Below are positions 45,499 through 54,063 of a DNA stretch of 64,000 nucleotides, piece after piece. Origin of the DNA: a candidate division KSB1 bacterium (lineage in GTDB: Bacteria > Zhuqueibacterota > Zhuqueibacteria > JANLFK01 > Oleimicrobiaceae). Location of the stretch: positions 1 to 64,000 of the forward strand of contig JAPDPR010000010.1 in the NCBI GenBank assembly GCA_034506335.1, written 5' to 3'. Both the position numbers and the translations under genes were made by a program. Position 1 is the first letter of the stretch, and every line of letters begins with the position of its first letter. Under the pieces are notes generated by a model. That model worked only from the letters and a program-made list of their open reading frames with translations, did not search any database and was not told the origin of the DNA.

Positions 45499-46880
45499 TC
45501 ATTTCTCCGTCATTATTTTGTGACTCTGAAAAGTATGTTTTAGAAATAGAAATTCATTTCTAAAAAATACCAACTGGCCTGAGGACTTTTTCCAGTATGT
45601 TGGACAAACTTGCCCGGCACAAAACAAAGATGAACCGACCAGCAGTTCCAGATATTTTGACACTTCTATTCTGGCAGTCACATCGATCTCCTGTCCCAGC
45701 TCGCGCCCCGAAGCGCCACTCTTGTCCCGACGGACCGCTTTGCCCGGAAAATACCAGGCGTCACTGGCTTGGTCTAATGCAAAATAATGATACTCGCCTT
45801 TTAAACCCGACCGACTTAGCTGGCGTCAGTTTAAGATCGAGCCGGTACTCCCGCAAGTTCTGCCAGAAGAACATATTCATCCAGCCGTAGAGATCGGTAC
45901 CGGCGCCGCCGAACACGCCATCGAAAGTTCCATGAATCCCATCAGTGGGATTCCGATCTCCTGATCCAATAATGCCCTGAACTTTCAGCAGCGTCTGCCA
46001 GCGGATTTGCCACTGATAGGCGAGCGAACCGACCGAGCCGTAAGCCTGAATATCATCGGCACCCCACTTTCCTAACTGCGCAACCGCGGTGACGCCATAT
46101 TCCCACGCTTGCCATTTGCCGTTGAGCCAGAAGCCAATGCTGTGAGAAGTGAGGTTTCCGGTTCCTTTTTCGCCCGATGTCATGCCACGATCATCCTGTT
46201 TGAAAACATAAAAGACGTCCAGCAGAAAGGGCAGATGGCTGAATGAATTGTAGCTGGCGAAAGCCGTTGGACCTTCCGCCCATCTATTGGGCCATCGATC
46301 GGGATCGTGCAGGATAAATCGCCCGGCAATCCAGTGGCTTTCGAGCCAATGATTGGTCAACTTGATGATGGCAGCATCCCAGGTATAACATCCCGTATTC
46401 CCCCAATCGTCGGGACCAAAGACCCGGCGATCACGGAACGAAATGGCCTGCCGACCGATTTTGAGCTGCAACGGTTTCATAGGCTGACATTCAAAATATG
46501 CCTGATTGATGTCCAGCGGATCGTGAATGAAAAGGATTGTTGCCGGCGGCAAAATCCTGATCCGAGAACGATAATCCGAAGGCGCGCGCATCCTGCAATT
46601 GAAGATGCAACCTCGCTTGCTGACTGAATCGAACATCCGTTTCCAGACGCAGGCGGCAGAGTAGAAAATCTTCGGTTTCACCCGTACCGAAATTTTTGAC
46701 ATGAAATTCGTCCTGCCATTCTCCTCGAATACGATAGGTGCCGCTCACAGCCAGGCTGGCCCTACCAATGTTCCAGCTAAGCCAGTTGATTTCCTTAGCG
46801 TTTGCCATTGACTGGTCAAAACCAATCGCCAGGATAGCCGACACGACATAAAAAATAATGCTTCGCATAATTTTCATCAC
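45499..46880 (-). pseudogene. Alginate-export-type outer-membrane porin with two frameshifts
   Basis: Reading three frames in turn gives one beta-barrel protein. Part 1 (46880 to about 46535): signal peptide and RASLAVSGTYRIRGEWQDEF, ending DQDFAAGNNPF. Part 2: IHDPLDINQAYFECQ, LKIGRQAISFRDRRVFGPDD, to LKLTPAKSVGF near 45820. Part 3: GEYHYFALDQASDAWYFPGK, VTARIEVSKYLELLVGSSLF, KKSSGQLVFF. The order and motifs match the alginate-export family. Both changes of frame are explained by one extra T in a short T run (TTTT for TTT near 46530; TTT for TT near 45815). This may be true decay or homopolymer sequencing error. Confidence 0.78.
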
Positions 46881-46930
46881 TCATTCAATCCCCAATATTG
46901 TCAAATTATATCTGATTCATTCAGCACTGT

Positions 46931-47689
46931 TTAAGGCAACGGCTTTAGCAAATCCCAGATCATCTTCAGCGCAATGAAATAAAGAATGATGCCGATGGCG
47001 GTTTTCACCTGTTGACGACTCAATTTTTTTCTCATCAAATAGGCACCCAATAGCGCTCCGGAAACCGATCCCACCGCGCACAGTGATAACAGCCAGATAT
47101 GAATATTTCCGGTGGTGGCATGGCCTAAAAATCCTGCCAGCGATGAAAAGATCACGATAAAGGCGGTGGTCGCCGACGCCTTTTTGGGATTGAATCCCAG
47201 CCAAACCAGCACGGGAACGATAAAGTTGCCGCCGCCCACGCCTAAAAGCCCGCCCAGGTATCCGGCAAACGAGCCGACGCCCACACCATAACCTACCAGT
47301 TTTTTGGTATCGACCTCGACCTGTTTTTCCTTCGCCTTGTAGAAAAGCATCATCGAACCGGCGAACAGCAAGAAGCCCACAAATAGCCACAGCAACACTT
47401 CGCGGGGTAAATGTTCAGCCGTCCGTGCGCCCAGCGGCGAGAGTATTGTTGCCACAACTAAAATAGGCAGCGCGGTCTTGAACACGATCAGCCGATCGCG
47501 GGCAAAACTGATCGAGGCAAAGATCATGGCAATGGAATTCAATAACAGCGCGGTGGACATAGCGGTCAATAAGGGGATGCCCAACGCTAAAAAGATAGGG
47601 ATCAAAATAAATGCCGCACCCACGCCTGCGATGGTTAAGACGGTGGTAAAAAGAAAGGTCACAAAAGCAGCGATAGCATAGGTTCCCAT
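46931..47689 (-). CDS. TauE/SafE-family exporter (second copy)
   Basis: A 252-residue DUF81/TauE-type membrane protein, different from the first copy. Halves: LFTTVLTIAGVGAAFILIPI and YLGGLLGVGGGNFIVPVLVW, about eight helices, and the conserved GFNPKKASATTAFIVIFSSL segment. AT-richer than the flanking chromosome. No clear ribosome site in front of the ATG. It lies between the porin pseudogene and the FmdE gene. Substrate unknown; sulfite or a sulfonate degradation product is a guess from the family. Confidence 0.9.
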   Translation of the reverse strand: MGTYAIAAFVTFLFTTVLTIAGVGAAFILIPIFLALGIPLLTAMSTALLLNSIAMIFASISFARDRLIVFKTALPILVVATILSPLGARTAEHLPREVLLWLFVGFLLFAGSMMLFYKAKEKQVEVDTKKLVGYGVGVGSFAGYLGGLLGVGGGNFIVPVLVWLGFNPKKASATTAFIVIFSSLAGFLGHATTGNIHIWLLSLCAVGSVSGALLGAYLMRKKLSRQQVKTAIGIILYFIALKMIWDLLKPLP

Positions 47690-47781
47690 TTATTGTCGTT
47701 TCATTTGCCATTTCGAAAGCCTGAAGCAATCACCGGCTAAAGTCGAGGTAGCGGATTGCGACAGGCTTTCATTTGTCCCTG

Positions 47782-48387
47782 TTATTTGCCATACCCAGAA
47801 CAGGGAATACAGACTGGCTGTCCGTCTTTGGTGCGCAAATAGCGCTCAAAAACGTACTCCCCGCACAGGCTGCATTTGGCTTTGTTGAACGAGCCCTTGG
47901 GCGGAGTAAACTTGAAATCCGGTTTGGACTCCACCTTGAACATATCATCATCCGACTGGTTGTACAGCCACTCAATGACCTCTTCGGTGACATTCGACGG
48001 AATGAGCGATGGTTCCACGCCGCGTTTGCGGTAGGCAAAGAACTCGAATTTGCCCATGGCATCGACAAAGTCCGCTTTAAGTGAATAGCGCACCGCACCC
48101 TTTTTAGGATGATAGAAGGTGGCAGCCAGCTTACCCCAGTAGGTCTTCTCCATGAGTACTTTGCCATACGTAGCACTAGTGGCGGCTTGAATGCCGTCCA
48201 TCATACAGGTCTGCGGATGGCCTTCGCCCAACTCGGGAAAGACAAAGAATCCATGATCTTTCTCCGGCTCAATGCCCAGATGCTTTAAAGCCAGTTTTCC
48301 CATGCGATAGCCAATGGGCATAAACGGACAACGATGGCCGTGAAACTCGAACGCCCAGTCGGGAGGATAGTTCTTTTTTGAGTTCAT
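47782..48387 (-). CDS. FmdE-family metal-binding protein with C-terminal zinc ribbon
   Basis: A 201-residue FmdE-type protein (related to formylmethanofuran dehydrogenase subunit E). The core motif is FEFHGHRCPFMPIGYRMGKL with the conserved His-Cys pair, then MMDGIQAATSATYGK and FYHPKKGAVRYSLK. A C-terminal TraR/DksA-like ribbon has CSLCGEYVFERYL and PVCIPCSGYG (four Cys). Such proteins occur widely in anaerobes outside methanogens, often near molybdenum or metal-cofactor genes. GGAGATGAAAG precedes the ATG. Precise function unknown. Confidence 0.92.
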   Translation of the reverse strand: MNSKKNYPPDWAFEFHGHRCPFMPIGYRMGKLALKHLGIEPEKDHGFFVFPELGEGHPQTCMMDGIQAATSATYGKVLMEKTYWGKLAATFYHPKKGAVRYSLKADFVDAMGKFEFFAYRKRGVEPSLIPSNVTEEVIEWLYNQSDDDMFKVESKPDFKFTPPKGSFNKAKCSLCGEYVFERYLRTKDGQPVCIPCSGYGK

Positions 48388-48496
48388 CTTTCATCTCCTT
48401 TCATTAGAAACAATTCACGAGTGCCAGCCGTCCCACCAGCAGGGACATAATCAAGATTTCCTCTTGTCACGTCAATCCGTTCAGTCTTACGGGATG

Positions 48497-49291
48497 TCAC
48501 CGTGTTGCTGTCTTCAGCTTCTGATACAGACTGCCCAACCTGTTCTGGAAAATCTGCCGGATGGTCTCTTCATCGTTTTTCAGCGGGTGGACGGGAATCA
48601 AATCCAGCACCTCTTCGGCAGGCAGATCTGATCGGGATAGCAACTCCATCGCACCAGTGATCATGGCAGTCAGAGCCGGCCGTAAATGGGTCTTTGGTAT
48701 GCCAAAGTCCGACCCCAGCCGCTCAAGTTCCAGCCACTGGAACCAGAAATAGGTTGGACCCATGCCGGTGATGATGGCGTAGGCTTCCAGATGCTCTTCG
48801 GGCACCTCGGGCGACTCGCCCCAATGTCGGAACAGGCTAACGAGGGACGAACGGTCACCCGTCGTGAGGGCATCTGAATAAACGACCGGATTGTAACCCC
48901 TGCCGATCACGGAGGGTGCATTGGGGATCATGCGCACGATGCGGTTGAAACCGTTGAGCATCCCAGATAGATGGTGGAGCCTGATCGTCGGAATCAACGA
49001 GATGAGAATCGCATCTTTTTTCAGCTCGGATTTGATCTGACCGCACACCTCAGCCGCGATTGGCGGATGCACGGCCAGAAACACCCAATTGGCCGCCTCC
49101 GCTACGGCCCGATTTGTGTCGGCTTTGACCAGGCCATCGCCAACGATAGTCGATAGTCTTTCGAGATTCTTCGCTTCCGGATCATAGACCACGACTTGCT
49201 TTGGCAGGCCATCGGCTCGCCGCAGAGCCTCCAGCAGCAGCCGGGTCACCCGTCCACCGCCAATGAAACCAACAATTGTCTCCATTCTCAT
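48497..49291 (-). CDS. Pyrroline-5-carboxylate reductase-like NAD(P)-binding protein
   Basis: A 264-residue reductase of the ProC/F420-dependent oxidoreductase fold. The dinucleotide loop is VGFIGGGRVTRLLLEALRRA, then WVFLAVHPPIAAEVCGQIKS, ILISLIPTIRLHHLSGMLNG and RMIPNAPSVIGRGYNPVVYS (family NxP), with the C-terminal helical dimerisation domain. A true ProC usually has GGGNMA and a conserved proline-binding loop; the variant GGGRVT suggests a paralogue with another substrate. GGAG precedes the start. In the same AT-rich block as FmdE and FmdB. Confidence 0.85.
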   Translation of the reverse strand: MRMETIVGFIGGGRVTRLLLEALRRADGLPKQVVVYDPEAKNLERLSTIVGDGLVKADTNRAVAEAANWVFLAVHPPIAAEVCGQIKSELKKDAILISLIPTIRLHHLSGMLNGFNRIVRMIPNAPSVIGRGYNPVVYSDALTTGDRSSLVSLFRHWGESPEVPEEHLEAYAIITGMGPTYFWFQWLELERLGSDFGIPKTHLRPALTAMITGAMELLSRSDLPAEEVLDLIPVHPLKNDEETIRQIFQNRLGSLYQKLKTATR

Positions 49292-49330
49292 ACGCTTCTC
49301 CTCGTTTTAGCTTTCATGTTCAGTCAACTG

Positions 49331-49534
49331 TTATCGCCGTGAGCAGCAGCTTCCGCCGGTAGGCACGACCTCCCCGCTCTTGTGCACGAAGATGAGGCTA
49401 CCGAAAATCTCACCCACCTTCTCGCTGCCGCATTTCGAGCACTTTAGCTCCAAGCCTTTTTCCTTCTGACTGATCGAGGTAAAGATCTCAAACTGATGCC
49501 CACAATCGAGACATTTGAATTCATAGGTTGGCAT
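49331..49534 (-). CDS. FmdB-family zinc-ribbon protein
   Basis: A 67-residue putative regulatory protein of the FmdB (CxxC_CxxC_SSSS) family. MPTYEFKCLDCGHQFEIF begins the ribbon, KCSKCGSEKVGEIFG ends it; the tail GGSCCSRR is Cys-containing. GGAGG lies 7 nt before the ATG. Last recognisable gene of the AT-rich block. Confidence 0.93.
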   Translation of the reverse strand: MPTYEFKCLDCGHQFEIFTSISQKEKGLELKCSKCGSEKVGEIFGSLIFVHKSGEVVPTGGSCCSRR

Positions 49535-49718
49535 ATCATATCCTCCATGTTTCTATACTAAAATTAAAACATACGGAGTTTCAGAATATTAGGAAATCCA
49601 AGGCTATAAACATTGTACCCCTATGGCAATGCTCGCTTAAGTTAACGCCAAAGCGCTCCCTCAGCACGCCTTTCGCCTGGTTCAATCCCAGCCGGCCACA
49701 TAGCTTGTTTTTGCCTCC

Positions 49719-49877
49719 TCACGAGGCTTCGCTGGAGCCGAGCACTTGTCCCACAGCAGCGATGATAGCATCCACCACCCGGTTGACTTCATCACTGGTG
49801 AACGCCAGACTGCTGAAGGGCCCTTGCTTGGTCAGATTCGCCACTACCCCCTCTTTGCTCCAGAGCGGCGATGTCAA
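49719..49877 (-). CDS. Short unrecognised ORF (52 aa) overlapping the NifX-like stop
   Basis: The TTG start overlaps the TGA of the NifX-like gene (TTGA). The product (LTSPLWSKEGVVANLTKQGP, FTSDEVNRVVDAIIAAVGQ, VLGSSEAS) has an amphipathic C-terminal helix and coding-like composition. The same frame continues after the TGA as KLCGRLGLNQAKGVLRERFG for a further 50 codons, so this may be the interrupted remnant of a longer gene. No family is recognised. Confidence 0.4.
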   Translation of the reverse strand: MTSPLWSKEGVVANLTKQGPFSSLAFTSDEVNRVVDAIIAAVGQVLGSSEAS

Positions 49878-50296
49878 TGTAATCGTTCTGTGTGATCCAC
49901 GAGCCGGCCTGCCAGGTATGCGTGGACGGCCTCGTCAATGTTCGAGATGTCAGTCACCAGCGGGCGGATGCCGGCCTGGCGCATGCTCTCATAGGCCCCG
50001 GCCCCCATGCCCCGAGCCAGGAGCACCTCGCAGTCACCAATGGCCGCTGCCATACGGGTATGGCGATCTTGCGCCGCAGGGGCAAAGCCGTGGCCGCCCG
50101 GGTCGGTCCCATGGGCCCTTTCCGTATGTGGCTTGCTGGCAAATTGGGCATGACCCATCTTGTCGCGTATCTCCCGGCCCACGATCTGGCCCTTCTCCAC
50201 GGTAACAACCACGTAGAACGGCGCACGGCCAAAGTGCTGGCTGATGGTCACACCATCTTCAGAGACAGCTGCGACCTTCATTCTGTTCTCCTTCAT
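49874..50296 (-). CDS. NifX/NifB-type dinitrogenase iron-molybdenum cofactor-binding protein
   Basis: Small cofactor-binding domain protein of about 140 residues: MKVAAVSEDGVTISQHFGRA, FYVVVTVEKGQIVGREIRDK, then CEVLLARGMGAGAYESMRQA and VTDISNIDEAVHAYLAGRLV. These features mark the NifX/IssA-like family that is common beside Mrp ATPases in anaerobes without nitrogenase. Two starts with good ribosome sites exist (50296 and 50281). The conserved SIxxHF-type His is present as SQHFG. It lies 90 bp downstream of the DGC gene and probably has a role in iron-sulfur or metal cofactor handling. Confidence 0.92.
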   Translation of the reverse strand: MKENRMKVAAVSEDGVTISQHFGRAPFYVVVTVEKGQIVGREIRDKMGHAQFASKPHTERAHGTDPGGHGFAPAAQDRHTRMAAAIGDCEVLLARGMGAGAYESMRQAGIRPLVTDISNIDEAVHAYLAGRLVDHTERLH

Positions 50297-50388
50297 TTTC
50301 TTTCTCCTTTGGAACAGGCTGGACACAGGCCTTACCCTCAGCGCTGTTCTTTAACGGCACTGGGGATTGCCTTGTTTGCCAGAGGTCA

Positions 50389-50805
50389 TTATCCGAGCGC
50401 CTCCTTGGCGATTTTCTCGGAAATGCGTTGCACATCTTCCATGTCAAAGTCGAGGGTGGGTACTTTCTCCACCCCTTCTTTGGCAATCACCGTCTCATAA
50501 GTGTAGGGGATGTTCAGCCTCTCCAGTACCTTGCTGGCGCAACGATTGGCACAGCCATTGATGACGATGAGCTTCCTGGCCCGCCTGGCAACATCCACAT
50601 GGGCCTTGGACTCCGCGGCAACGGCCGTGATGCAGCACATACGAGCCGCTTCCTTCGAGTTAGTCAACTCAACGGCTACTGCGTGTCCTACCTGCCCCAC
50701 ACTGGCTGCTCCGTCACAGGCCAGAATGATGTCCAGGTTCTCGGCTTCTTTGGCACAGAGAGGTAGCAACCTGATAGGTGCTTCCTTGGTCTCTGTTTTT
50801 GTCAT
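50389..50805 (-). CDS. DGC-domain putative zinc-binding protein
   Basis: A 138-residue protein of the DGC family (named for its Asp-Gly-Cys region; here ACDGAASVGQVGHAVAVEL). Further family cysteines: ARMCCITAVAAE and VINGCANRCASKVLERLNI. C-terminal KVPTLDFDMEDVQRIS. GGAGG precedes the ATG. These proteins travel with NifX-like and Mrp genes in anaerobes, as here; their biochemical role is not established. Confidence 0.9.
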   Translation of the reverse strand: MTKTETKEAPIRLLPLCAKEAENLDIILACDGAASVGQVGHAVAVELTNSKEAARMCCITAVAAESKAHVDVARRARKLIVINGCANRCASKVLERLNIPYTYETVIAKEGVEKVPTLDFDMEDVQRISEKIAKEALG

Positions 50806-51435
50806 TTTAGACCTCCTTGCCTTTTTCTTTTAGGCACCTATTGAAAAGACAAGTGCCCCTGCTTCAAATCACAAAACTTCTAGCCCCCAATCAGGTGGTT
50901 TCTTCGATCTTCTCCAGTCCAGGTGGTGAGCGTGTAATCCGATATCTGCCGAAACCCGAGATCGAAAGGCGTTGGATACGCCGCGGCCTCTCCAGTTTCT
51001 TTCATTCCCGCCAGAATCTCGTCATATGGGCCATAGGGGGAGGCTCCCGTCACTTCATCTTCCTGTGCCGATGCTGTTTTCGGTCTCCGAAGCAGGGCGG
51101 ACCCAGAGCCGTATCTTGAGAGACATATTCCTGGGCAATGCCCTCTGTACAGAGGCCCTATTCGCCGCCAGTGAAAAATTCAAGCCTTCCCCCGCCCCGA
51201 TCCAGGTATCCTTGAACAGTCCTCAGGGTGTTTTCGCCTCTCAGCAAGCGTTCTATACCTCTCTTGCATGGTCTCACCTCACTCGATCGGTTTGCCCAGG
51301 ACGCGAGGAAAACCAGTTCTTGGATCATTCCCTCTTTGTCCCAACAGAAACATCCTGGGTACCGGTTGCCGCCTTCTCATTCAGAAGACCACCCCCTGCT
51401 TGGACGATCAACTTTTCCGGCAACTTTCTTATCAC
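50806..51435. other. Degraded region upstream of the DGC gene
   Basis: About 630 bp without an intact gene. On the minus strand the frame ending at 50880 reads coding-like (TGASPYGPYDEILAGMKETG, AAAYPTPFDLGFRQISDYTL) but has no suitable start. A second piece, starting at an ATG near 51268 after GAGGTGAGACC, stops after about 29 codons. These look like fragments of decayed genes; no family recognised. Confidence 0.4.
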
Positions 51436-51650
51436 CTATCTTAGTTCGTGCATTGTGGAAAAGCTGACGGCATTTGCTGGTGAAATCTGGGCACAGGCAC
51501 TGCAGCCCACCAGACAATCATGAGGCGGGCCGTTTTGTTCTTCCCATTCAAGCACGTCGTTCTTACAGAATTCCAGACACTCCTGATCCCCAACGCACCT
51601 TTCCGTATCAATAGTGGGATACTCGGCTACTTTCTCACGAGGAATTTGCG
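51436..51650 (-). pseudogene. Decayed ferredoxin (paralogue of the ferredoxin at 56582-56869)
   Basis: The frame reads IPREKVAEYPTIDTERCVGD, ECLEFCKNDVLEW, then CLVGCSACAQISPANAVSF. It aligns with the intact gene (NIPREEIPWYPTVDAELCTS, NCLGFCANGVF, CVVGCDACAKDCPSGAISF). The second Cys of the first motif is Asp, the last Cys of the second motif is Ser, and about six residues are missing before the second motif. No start codon exists between the upstream in-frame TAG and the conserved part. Therefore a dead copy. Confidence 0.75.
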
Positions 51651-51659
51651 GAAGTGACC

Positions 51660-52120
51660 CTATTACCCTCTAGTCTCAAGACACTCAGGTTGGTCGAACC
51701 AAATGAGCTCGTGTAGGTCATAGCTCTCTTAGGCTTTTGGAACAGTGAACTTGGCTCTTGCTCCCGTACCTTCTCCACCGCCTCCTCGAGGTTAGCCATG
51801 GCCTCGTCGGTGGCCATATTGCGCAGGTCCAGATGCACCACCTGGCGGTCCAGATCAATCTCATTTTTCGAGAAGGACTCGCGGAACACTTTCTTTTACG
51901 TCCTGGGGTCACCGGCGCCAGTGGTGTAGGTTCCACCCTCTTCCAGCAGCTCGTCGAAGAAGCGCTCCCCATCATCGACGCACAATTGCGCATGGATGAC
52001 AGCGCACGCCACATCCAGCTCGTGCCGGATATAGTGCAGCAGGCCCCAGAAGTCTACTTTTGCAAATCCCGGGCACTAGCCCGTACCGTTGCACATCACG
52101 AATGCTGGTTTGCCTTTCAT
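51660..52120 (-). pseudogene. Decayed HdrA-N-like gene (paralogue of 56866-57219) with two in-frame stops
   Basis: The ATG at 52120 still has GGAGG 7 nt upstream. The frame MKGKPAFVMCNGTG, TAG, CPGFAKVDFWGLLHYIRHEL, DVACAVIHAQLCVDDGERFF, DELLEEGGTYTTGAGDPRT, TAA, KKVFRESFSKNEIDLDRQVV, HLDLRNMATDEAMANLEEAV aligns end to end with the intact protein. Both stops are one C-to-T change away from Gln codons (CAG, CAA). Conserved Cys of the family are partly lost. It lies directly upstream of the decayed ferredoxin, in the same order as the intact pair. Confidence 0.72.
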
Positions 52121-52351
52121 CTCGGACCTCCAATTGGTTAGTCGCCCACCTTAGGGGGTAGGCTCTCTGTCACTCCCCGAAAGTGGACAAGAACAGGAAG
52201 TGAAGAGGTAACACGGAGAGGGAACCATAAGTGTCCGCGCCGTTTGCCGAGGCCGATCGTTTCGTTGTCACTTTGTCACAGGGGGGCTTGCCCTGAACCC
52301 CGTCTTTGCTGGCAAGACCTATAACCAGCTTCTCGGTCACCGGTTGCACGT

Positions 52352-52537
52352 TCACTGCTTCTTGATCCGCTCCATCTCCTTTTCAACTTCGGCCAGTTCT
52401 TTTTCCAAATCCTCCTTGTACGACTTGAGCCACTCCAACCGTTCCTCTTTGCTGGGCCGAAACCAGCCCCAGGGCCCGCAGCAACATCCAGTGATTGGGT
52501 AAGGGCCATGGACGCGAGGCCCATAATGCCTACACAA
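52352..52537 (-). CDS. Small Cys-Gly plus coiled-coil protein (61 aa), Mrp-linked
   Basis: A short protein with TTG start at 52537 behind GAGGTGGTCAAC, overlapping the Mrp stop. N-terminal HYGPRVHGPYPITGCCCGPW has three adjacent Cys, then a charged coiled-coil helix (SKEERLEWLKSYKEDLEKEL, AEVEKEMERIKKQ). It is similar in layout to small DUF5320-like proteins found beside Mrp/NifX clusters in anaerobes. The longer frame to 52651 is not supported because it runs inside mrp. Confidence 0.7.
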   Translation of the reverse strand: MCRHYGPRVHGPYPITGCCCGPWGWFRPSKEERLEWLKSYKEDLEKELAEVEKEMERIKKQ

Positions 52538-53279
52538 GTTGACCACCTCCTCCTGCTGTAATGACGCTCGCCAAAGCCCCCCGCAGGTCGGCCGCGAACC
52601 GGCCCTTCGCAAGTCTATCCACGTCCCCCACCGCCTGCTCCAGTTCCTCATCGAACGCTATCGTGCCCAGAAACGGCACGTGGAGGGCTTCTATGGACCC
52701 CTGCGCGGCTGGCAGCGCATCAGTCTTCATATTTTCCACGACACCGATGATGGGGCTGCCCAGTTCTATCAGCATCTTCACGAGTTTCTTTACCGTTTCC
52801 AACGCGACCTTCGAGGGTGTGGTTATGATCAAGAACTCTACCCCTTTCATGAACCGAATGATATCGAGCGTGGGGTCGCCGATGCCGGGCGGCATATCGA
52901 TGATCAGGAAATCCAACGGGCCCCACCGGGTAATGGTGAGTAGTTCTATGATGAGATTCGAAATATCCTCACCCCGCATGGGTGAGGGGTTGTCCCCGGC
53001 GTAATAGATGATGGACATGAACCTGATACCGTGCACAAGCGGAGGAACAATCCCCTTATCCTCCATGGGGGCAACGCCACTTATCCCTAAGATCACGTGG
53101 GAGGATGGCCCGCAGATGTCCAGGTCCAAAAGGCCCACACGATGGCCGGCCCGGGCGAGCATAAGGGCGAAAGTGGCTGCAACGGAGCTCTTGCCGATCC
53201 CGCCCTTCCCACCAGCCACCGCAATGACCCTCTTGACGTCCTTCAGCCTCTCTTCGATGATGCCGAGTCTCGGGTCCAT
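52530..53279 (-). CDS. Mrp/NBP35-family iron-sulfur carrier ATPase
   Basis: P-loop ATPase of the Mrp/ApbC family, 249 residues. Deviant Walker A AVAGGKGGIGKSSVAATFAL, switch DICGPSSHVILGI, PLDFLIIDMPPGIGDPTLDI and IGVVENMKTDALPA. It lacks the long N-terminal MIP18 domain and the C-terminal CxxC of some Mrp proteins. It probably binds and transfers iron-sulfur clusters or acts in hydrogenase maturation, given hypA 6 bp upstream. Confidence 0.93.
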   Translation of the reverse strand: MDPRLGIIEERLKDVKRVIAVAGGKGGIGKSSVAATFALMLARAGHRVGLLDLDICGPSSHVILGISGVAPMEDKGIVPPLVHGIRFMSIIYYAGDNPSPMRGEDISNLIIELLTITRWGPLDFLIIDMPPGIGDPTLDIIRFMKGVEFLIITTPSKVALETVKKLVKMLIELGSPIIGVVENMKTDALPAAQGSIEALHVPFLGTIAFDEELEQAVGDVDRLAKGRFAADLRGALASVITAGGGGQLV

Positions 53280-53285
53280 AGCACG

Positions 53286-53699
53286 CTACCTCTCCCCGGT
53301 GATCGATTCAAGCCACACGCCGCGCCCTTTTGTGACTTCAAAGTCCGGGCTGTGGCAGCTTGGGCATCTCACGTACACGTGGGCGGTTTCCGGCAAGAAG
53401 TGAATAGATTCCGATTCTCCCTCATCCAACTCCTGGAGCGACTGCTTGAAAGGCCACTCAGCGGCGCACACCCGGCACTTGAGCATCGCCGGTTCGTGCT
53501 CAAAGACAAACTTGGCCCGTTTCAGCAAGGCGGTTTGCGGACGGACGATCTCCTTCAACGCGAACTCGAAGATTTCCATGTCCGTCTGCTGCAGTTCCCC
53601 GATTTTGACCCTGATCTCGGTGATCTCCCTCAGCCCTTCTCTCTGAGCAACCTTGATGGCGGTTGCCACAACCCCTTCTGCCAAAGCCCATTCATGCAT
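53286..53699 (-). CDS. hypA: Hydrogenase nickel incorporation protein HypA
   Basis: Ni metallochaperone of NiFe-hydrogenase maturation, 137 residues. MHEWALAEGVV carries the nickel-binding His2; ITEIRVKIGELQQTDMEIFE follows; the zinc site is CRVCAAEWPF and CPSCHSPDFEV. GAGGAG precedes the ATG. No hydrogenase genes or other hyp genes lie in the window. First gene of the hypA-Mrp-coiled-coil run. Confidence 0.95.
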   Translation of the reverse strand: MHEWALAEGVVATAIKVAQREGLREITEIRVKIGELQQTDMEIFEFALKEIVRPQTALLKRAKFVFEHEPAMLKCRVCAAEWPFKQSLQELDEGESESIHFLPETAHVYVRCPSCHSPDFEVTKGRGVWLESITGER

Positions 53700-54063
53700 G
53701 TTTTACTCCTCACTACGGCGAGCTTCTGGGAGCGTTTGCACGCCGGCCCTGCTCAAACCGACGCCCCACGCCAGAAGACAAATCCCTCTCTCGGCGCACA
53801 GTAGCACGACTATCTGGTCCCCTTGCTGAGTTCTGCTCGTGGGCTAGCGGACCCGTGCCCAAACTGGGCGTCCTTGCGGTGGCACGGTGCAACCCCAAGA
53901 GGTCGTTGGCCAACACGAGACACCCGCAACGGCGCCACACGGCCACGCGCCCCGGCCTTCCCTCGTCGGATCGATCGGTAGGGCCCTAGGAGCTTCGCCC
54001 CCGCCGTCCGGCGCTGCGTTCCTCCCAGGGACTGGTTGTGCCAACGCCCTGGCTTAGCGGAGG
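53700..54063. other. Gap between hypA and CoA-binding pseudogene
   Basis: About 360 bp; long minus-strand frames continue from the pseudogene into it but have no family motifs. Nothing else recognised. Confidence 0.4.

Noticed and set aside
45539-45564. Inverted repeat TTTAGAAAT / ATTTCTAAA
   Set aside because: Perfect 9-bp arms, but it lies within the C-terminal end of the porin pseudogene and has no T tract; an operator role cannot be supported.
49650-49700. tRNA-like T-arm (GGTTCAATCCC)
   Set aside because: No matching acceptor, D-arm or anticodon stem can be formed around it on either strand.
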